Program-made: the position numbers and the translations under genes
Origin: Chloroflexota bacterium
GTDB lineage: Bacteria; Chloroflexota; Dormibacteria; Dormibacterales; Dormibacteraceae
Assembly (NCBI GenBank): GCA_005880175.1
Contig: VBJR01000257.1
Coordinates: 8,364 to 17,978 of the forward strand
Length of the DNA stretch: 9,615 bases
Direction: 5' to 3'
In this document: positions 7,097 to 9,615 of the stretch, one piece after another
Layout of the letters: every line of letters begins with the position of its first letter
Numbering within the stretch: the first letter of the stretch is position 1
The notes under the pieces: generated by a model
Database searches by the model: none
What the model saw: only the letters and a program-made list of their open reading frames with translations
Told to the model about the DNA's origin: nothing

Positions 7097-8194
7097 CTAG
7101 TCCGACGTGGAGAGGTAGTTCTGCACGGCCTGCACCTCGGGCCGGCTGGAGAACGCGGTCACGAACTCGCCGCCGCCCTCGACGCGGGTCGGGACGGACG
7201 TGCTGACCGAGGGCAGGTAGAACGCGTTGACGTCGCCGTCCGGGCCGACCTTGGTGCCCTGCGGCCACTGCGCCTCGTAGAAGGACGCCTGCTGCAGCAT
7301 CCAGCACTTGCCGGTGAGGATCGGCGTGCCGGCGGACTGGAACGTGGTGGTCGCGATGGACTTCACGTCACCGAAGCCGCCGTTGACCCAGGCCGGGTTC
7401 AGCATCCAGTTGGCCACGGTCTGCATCGAGTCCATGATCTGGGGCGAGCTGAACTTGATCTCGTGGCTGACCCACTTGTCGTAGACGTCGCCGCCGTACT
7501 TGCCGAGGACGACCTCCTCCAGCCAGTCGGTGGCGGGCCAGCCCGTCGCCGTGCCGGAGCCGATGCCGCCGCACCAGGGCTTGCCGTTGCCGGCACTCGC
7601 GATGGTGCCGCTCAGGCTCATGAGGTCGGCCCACGTCGTCGGCACCTTGTACCCCGCCTGCGTGAAGGCCTTGGGCGAGTACCAGACGAGGGACTTCATG
7701 TTGGCGCTCATCGGCGCGGCGTAGAACGTGCCCTTCACCGTGCCGTAGGTCTTCCAGACGCTGCTCCACTTCGACTCGTTGGCCACCGTCTGCTGCGGCG
7801 GCTTGACCACCTTGCCGGTCTTGACCATCTGCTGGAGCAGGCCCGGCTGCGGGATGATCGCGAAGTCGGGCGCGTTGCCGCCGGTCACGCGGACGGGCAG
7901 CTGGGACTCGAAGTCGTTCGAGCCCTCGTAGGAGATCTTGATCCCCGTGCAGTTGCTGAAATCAGCCCACGACTTCTGCAGCGAGTCGGACTCGGGGCTG
8001 ATGATCGAGGCAAACATGGTCACGGTGGTGCCCGAGTGACCCGCGTATGCCTGGTACTTGGCACAGGCGCCGGTGAGCGTCTGTGTCGTCCCGGTGCCGC
8101 CCCCACTCGACGCGTTGCCGCAGGCGGCCAGGACGGACAGGGACGCGATGGCCGCTGCCAGCGTCCACCCCCTGCCACGACTTCGCCAGTTCAT
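7097..8194 (-). CDS. aglE: Alpha-glucoside-type sugar-binding lipoprotein, truncated by in-frame amber
   Basis: Substrate-binding protein of a CUT1 sugar importer, 365 residues up to the TAG; with the downstream part the original was about 452 residues, normal for AglE-like proteins. The N-terminus is a lipoprotein signal: basic MNWRSRGRGW, a hydrophobic stretch, and the lipobox VLAAC with Cys25 as the lipidated residue, followed by a Gly/Ser/Thr linker. Family-like segments follow in order: YEGSNDFE (89-96), GGNAPDFAIIPQPGLL (105-120), SLVWYSPKAF (168-177), GWPATDWLEE (218-227) and a GGGEFVTAFSSRPEVQA stretch (340-356). It should deliver an alpha-glucoside or similar oligosaccharide to the two permeases; the exact sugar is inferred from resemblance only. 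Loss of the C-terminal segment, which contains the highly conserved SDLMP region, probably destroys folding or binding, so this copy is functional only if the stop is read through or is a sequence error. The ATG at 8194 is preferred to the TTG at 8209. Confidence 0.88.
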   Translation of the reverse strand: MNWRSRGRGWTLAAAIASLSVLAACGNASSGGGTGTTQTLTGACAKYQAYAGHSGTTVTMFASIISPESDSLQKSWADFSNCTGIKISYEGSNDFESQLPVRVTGGNAPDFAIIPQPGLLQQMVKTGKVVKPPQQTVANESKWSSVWKTYGTVKGTFYAAPMSANMKSLVWYSPKAFTQAGYKVPTTWADLMSLSGTIASAGNGKPWCGGIGSGTATGWPATDWLEEVVLGKYGGDVYDKWVSHEIKFSSPQIMDSMQTVANWMLNPAWVNGGFGDVKSIATTTFQSAGTPILTGKCWMLQQASFYEAQWPQGTKVGPDGDVNAFYLPSVSTSVPTRVEGGGEFVTAFSSRPEVQAVQNYLSTSD

Positions 8195-8202
8195 GCACTC
8201 TT

Positions 8203-8207
8203 CTCCC
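8203..8207 (-). promoter_or_regulatory. Ribosome binding site of the sugar-binding protein gene
   Basis: On the minus strand GGGAG lies 8 bases before the ATG at 8194. The alternative TTG at 8209-8207 overlaps this site by one base and would have no site of its own, so ATG is the better start and places the lipobox at the usual distance. Confidence 0.75.
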
Positions 8208-8282
8208 AATACAAAGCGTTCGAGGACGTCAGCGGCGTCCTGGCGGAGCCCCAGCCCCTGCGTGGAGCTTCATCGGGGTCCC

Positions 8283-8311
8283 AGCTTGGCAGGCGCCGCC
8301 CGGGCTGTCAA
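8283..8311 (-). promoter_or_regulatory. Putative promoter of the sugar transporter operon (TTGACA-N17-CAAGCT)
   Basis: On the minus strand a perfect TTGACA (8306-8311) is followed by 17 bases and CAAGCT (8283-8288), the same arrangement as before the NACHT gene. Predicted transcription start is near 8276, giving a leader of about 80 bases to the ATG at 8194. That leader contains a 6-bp inverted repeat with a 7-base centre (AGGACG at 8223-8228 with CGTCCT at 8236-8241) that could be a hairpin or a repressor site. The rest of the 181-base gap up to the peptidase stop is GC-rich with GCCGGC palindromes but no convincing terminator. Confidence 0.62.
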
Positions 8312-8375
8312 CGCCGGGTCCCCCCAGTATGGGGCGAAGCCGGCCGCCCTGGCGCCGGCCGCGCCGGCCCGGCCG

Positions 8376-9575
8376 CTAGGAGAGGTACGCGAGCGGGTTC
8401 TGGTACGCGCCGTTCAGCCGGATCTCGAAGTGCAGGTGCGGCCCCGTGGAGAAGCCGGTCGAGCCCTCGGCCCCGATCTGCTGGCCGCGCTGGACGGGCT
8501 GGTTCACCGACACGGTGATGGCCGAGAGGTGCGCGTACAGCGTCGCGTAGCCGTTGCCGTGCGTGATGATCACGTAGTTGCCGTAGCCGCCGCCCCAGCC
8601 GAAGTTCACCAGGGACACGACGCCGGCGTCGGCGGCCCCGACCGGGGTGCCGAACGGAGCCCCGATGTCGAGGCCGGAGTGGAAGTGCTTCGTCGGGCAG
8701 TTGGGGTCGAACGGCTCCGCCAGGAAGTCGGTGCAGCCGAACAGCTGGGTGATGGGGCCCCGCTCCGGCCACCCGAAGCGACCGGTGCCGCCGCCGAGGG
8801 TCCGGGCCTGGGCGTCGAACTGTGTCTGGAGCTGTGCGACCTGGGCGTCGATCTGGGCCTTCTCGGCCTCCGTCTGCTTGCGCTGGGCGTCGAGCTGGGC
8901 CGCGAGCTGGTCGAAGTAGTCGAGCGCCCGCTGCTGCGTCGCCGTGGTCTGCTGGACCTGGGCCTGCTGGTCCAGCTCCTGCTCGAGCATCGCCGCCTGC
9001 TGGTCGCGCTGCCCCTGCAGCTGCTGCTCGAGCCGCTTGATCTGGTCGCGCTGCTGGCGCAGGGAGTCCACCAGCTTCTGGTCGCTCTCGATGATGGTCT
9101 GCGCGGTGACGATCCGGTCAACCAGCTCGTTGAAGCTGCGCGACGTGACGAACAGCTCCATGTAGTCCGCCGTGCCGTGCTGGTCCAGCACCCGGACGCG
9201 CCTGGCGAGCAGGCCCTGGCGGACCTGGAGGTTCGCCTCCTGGCGCGTGATGTCGGCCTCGGTGGCCTGGATCTGGCGCTGGGTCGCTGCCAGCCGGGTC
9301 CGCGTCTGCGCGATCTTCGCCTGCTGGGCGACGATCTGGGCCTGCAGCTGGCCGACCACGGCCTGCGTCTGGGTCGCCTTCGTCTGGGCGTCGGCCAGGC
9401 TCTGCTGGATGCCCTGCAGCCGCTGGCCGGCGTCCGCCTGGCTCTGCTTCGCGTCCTGGAGCTGGCGGCAGACCGTGTCGGCCGGCGCGCAGTCGGCGCC
9501 GGCCGCCGGGGCGGAGCCGGCGCCGAAGAGCAGGGCGGTCGCCGCCCCGGCGAGGAGGAGGAGGCCGAGCCGCAT
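8376..9575 (-). CDS. Secreted coiled-coil M23 (LytM) murein endopeptidase, EnvC-like
   Basis: A 399-residue exported protein. Residues 1-27 are a Sec signal peptide with probable cleavage near the APAAGA segment. Residues about 37-120 and 155-258 are long Gln-rich coiled coils, separated by the motif LLARRVRVL ... YMELFVTSRSF (about 122-148), also found between the coils of EnvC/PcsB-like proteins. The C-terminal M23 domain (about 265-399) has all catalytic residues: HSGLD with zinc ligands His299 and Asp303, His349 in YAHLS, and HLHFE with zinc ligand His382. It should therefore cleave peptidoglycan cross-bridges itself, unlike E. coli EnvC, whose LytM domain lost the zinc site and only activates amidases. 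Two cysteine pairs (29/36 and 281/293) may form disulphides. ATG at 9575 shares its A with the stop of the upstream gene (TGATG); GTG at 9578 is an alternative. Coupling to a probable ftsX suggests FtsEX-controlled cell wall hydrolysis during division. Confidence 0.94.
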   Translation of the reverse strand: MRLGLLLLAGAATALLFGAGSAPAAGADCAPADTVCRQLQDAKQSQADAGQRLQGIQQSLADAQTKATQTQAVVGQLQAQIVAQQAKIAQTRTRLAATQRQIQATEADITRQEANLQVRQGLLARRVRVLDQHGTADYMELFVTSRSFNELVDRIVTAQTIIESDQKLVDSLRQQRDQIKRLEQQLQGQRDQQAAMLEQELDQQAQVQQTTATQQRALDYFDQLAAQLDAQRKQTEAEKAQIDAQVAQLQTQFDAQARTLGGGTGRFGWPERGPITQLFGCTDFLAEPFDPNCPTKHFHSGLDIGAPFGTPVGAADAGVVSLVNFGWGGGYGNYVIITHGNGYATLYAHLSAITVSVNQPVQRGQQIGAEGSTGFSTGPHLHFEIRLNGAYQNPLAYLS

Positions 9576-9615
9576 CACAGCGTCACGAACCGGCGGACGC
9601 TGACGTAGCCGCCCA
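9575..9615 (-). CDS. C-terminal end of upstream gene, possibly ftsX (5' part outside window)
   Basis: On the minus strand a frame open to the window edge encodes GGYVSVRRFVTL and ends at TGA 9575-9577, sharing one base with the ATG of the peptidase gene. The S-V-R-R-F ending resembles the C-terminus of FtsX proteins, and ftsX followed by a coiled-coil M23 peptidase gene is a known arrangement. Twelve residues are too few to prove identity; the coupling is clear but the name is an inference. Confidence 0.45.
   Translation of the reverse strand, partial: GGYVSVRRFVTL

Noticed and set aside
8207..8209. TTG as start of the sugar-binding protein
   Set aside because: It overlaps the ribosome binding site that serves the ATG at 8194, and it adds acidic residues before the basic signal peptide region.
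8213..8222. CAAAGCGTTC as a LacI-family operator in the leader of the transporter operon
   Set aside because: A central CG with A/T flanks is suggestive, but the half-sites are not symmetric beyond a few bases and no regulator gene is nearby.
8331..8375. GCCGGC-rich palindromes after the peptidase stop as an intrinsic terminator
   Set aside because: Several short overlapping palindromes are possible but no single stable stem with a T-tract stands out; GC content alone explains them.
8058..9608. 516-codon open frame on the plus strand opposite the peptidase gene
   Set aside because: Its composition is the mirror of the coiled-coil gene (Leu/Arg/Val-rich) with no motif, while the minus strand gives a complete M23 protein with signal peptide.
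1..9615. CRISPR arrays, tRNA/rRNA genes, insertion sequences, attachment sites
   Set aside because: No regularly spaced repeats, tRNA-like cloverleaf sequence, transposase or integrase frame, or flanking direct repeats were seen on either strand.

Overview
The window is very GC-rich throughout (clearly above 70% by eye), with GTG starts, overlapping stop/start codons and long out-of-frame open stretches. The families seen (CUT1 sugar transporter of the AglE/F/G type, lipoprotein SBP, EnvC-like M23 peptidase behind a probable ftsX tail, membrane NACHT ATPase) fit an actinomycetote. Thermoleophilia/Solirubrobacterales is my guess, but no marker gene in the window settles the class.

Left third, plus strand (1-4760): a 5'-truncated Asp-box beta-propeller protein overlaps by four bases (GTGA) a BAAT-C type alpha/beta hydrolase with a complete Ser-Asp-His triad. 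Then, behind its own promoter-like sequence and a good ribosome binding site, comes a 1068-residue NACHT ATPase. That protein has two N-terminal membrane helices, an intact NACHT core, a membrane block of nearly 600 residues, and a short conserved C-terminal tail that resembles the end of other NACHT proteins. It is the best candidate here for a poorly described, possibly defence- or signalling-related system.

Middle and right, minus strand (9615-4769): the operon edge at the far right carries the last 12 codons of a probable ftsX, coupled by TGATG to a secreted coiled-coil M23 murein endopeptidase (EnvC-like). After a 181-base gap with a promoter-like sequence comes an alpha-glucoside-type ABC importer: substrate-binding lipoprotein, then two CUT1 permeases overlapping by ATGA. 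No ATPase subunit is in the window, so a shared MsiK/AglK-like ATPase elsewhere is expected.

Two observations stand out besides the NACHT protein. First, the binding-protein gene is cut by one in-frame TAG, with the conserved C-terminal 86 codons still open in the same frame. Second, the only two promoter-like sequences I can support, one before the NACHT gene and one before the binding-protein gene, are identical in their fixed parts: TTGACA, 17 bases, CAAGCT. In addition, the binding-protein/permease gap holds a perfect 13-bp hairpin with competing partners, and the 8-base gap between the convergent NACHT and permease genes lies in a hairpin that contains both stop codons.
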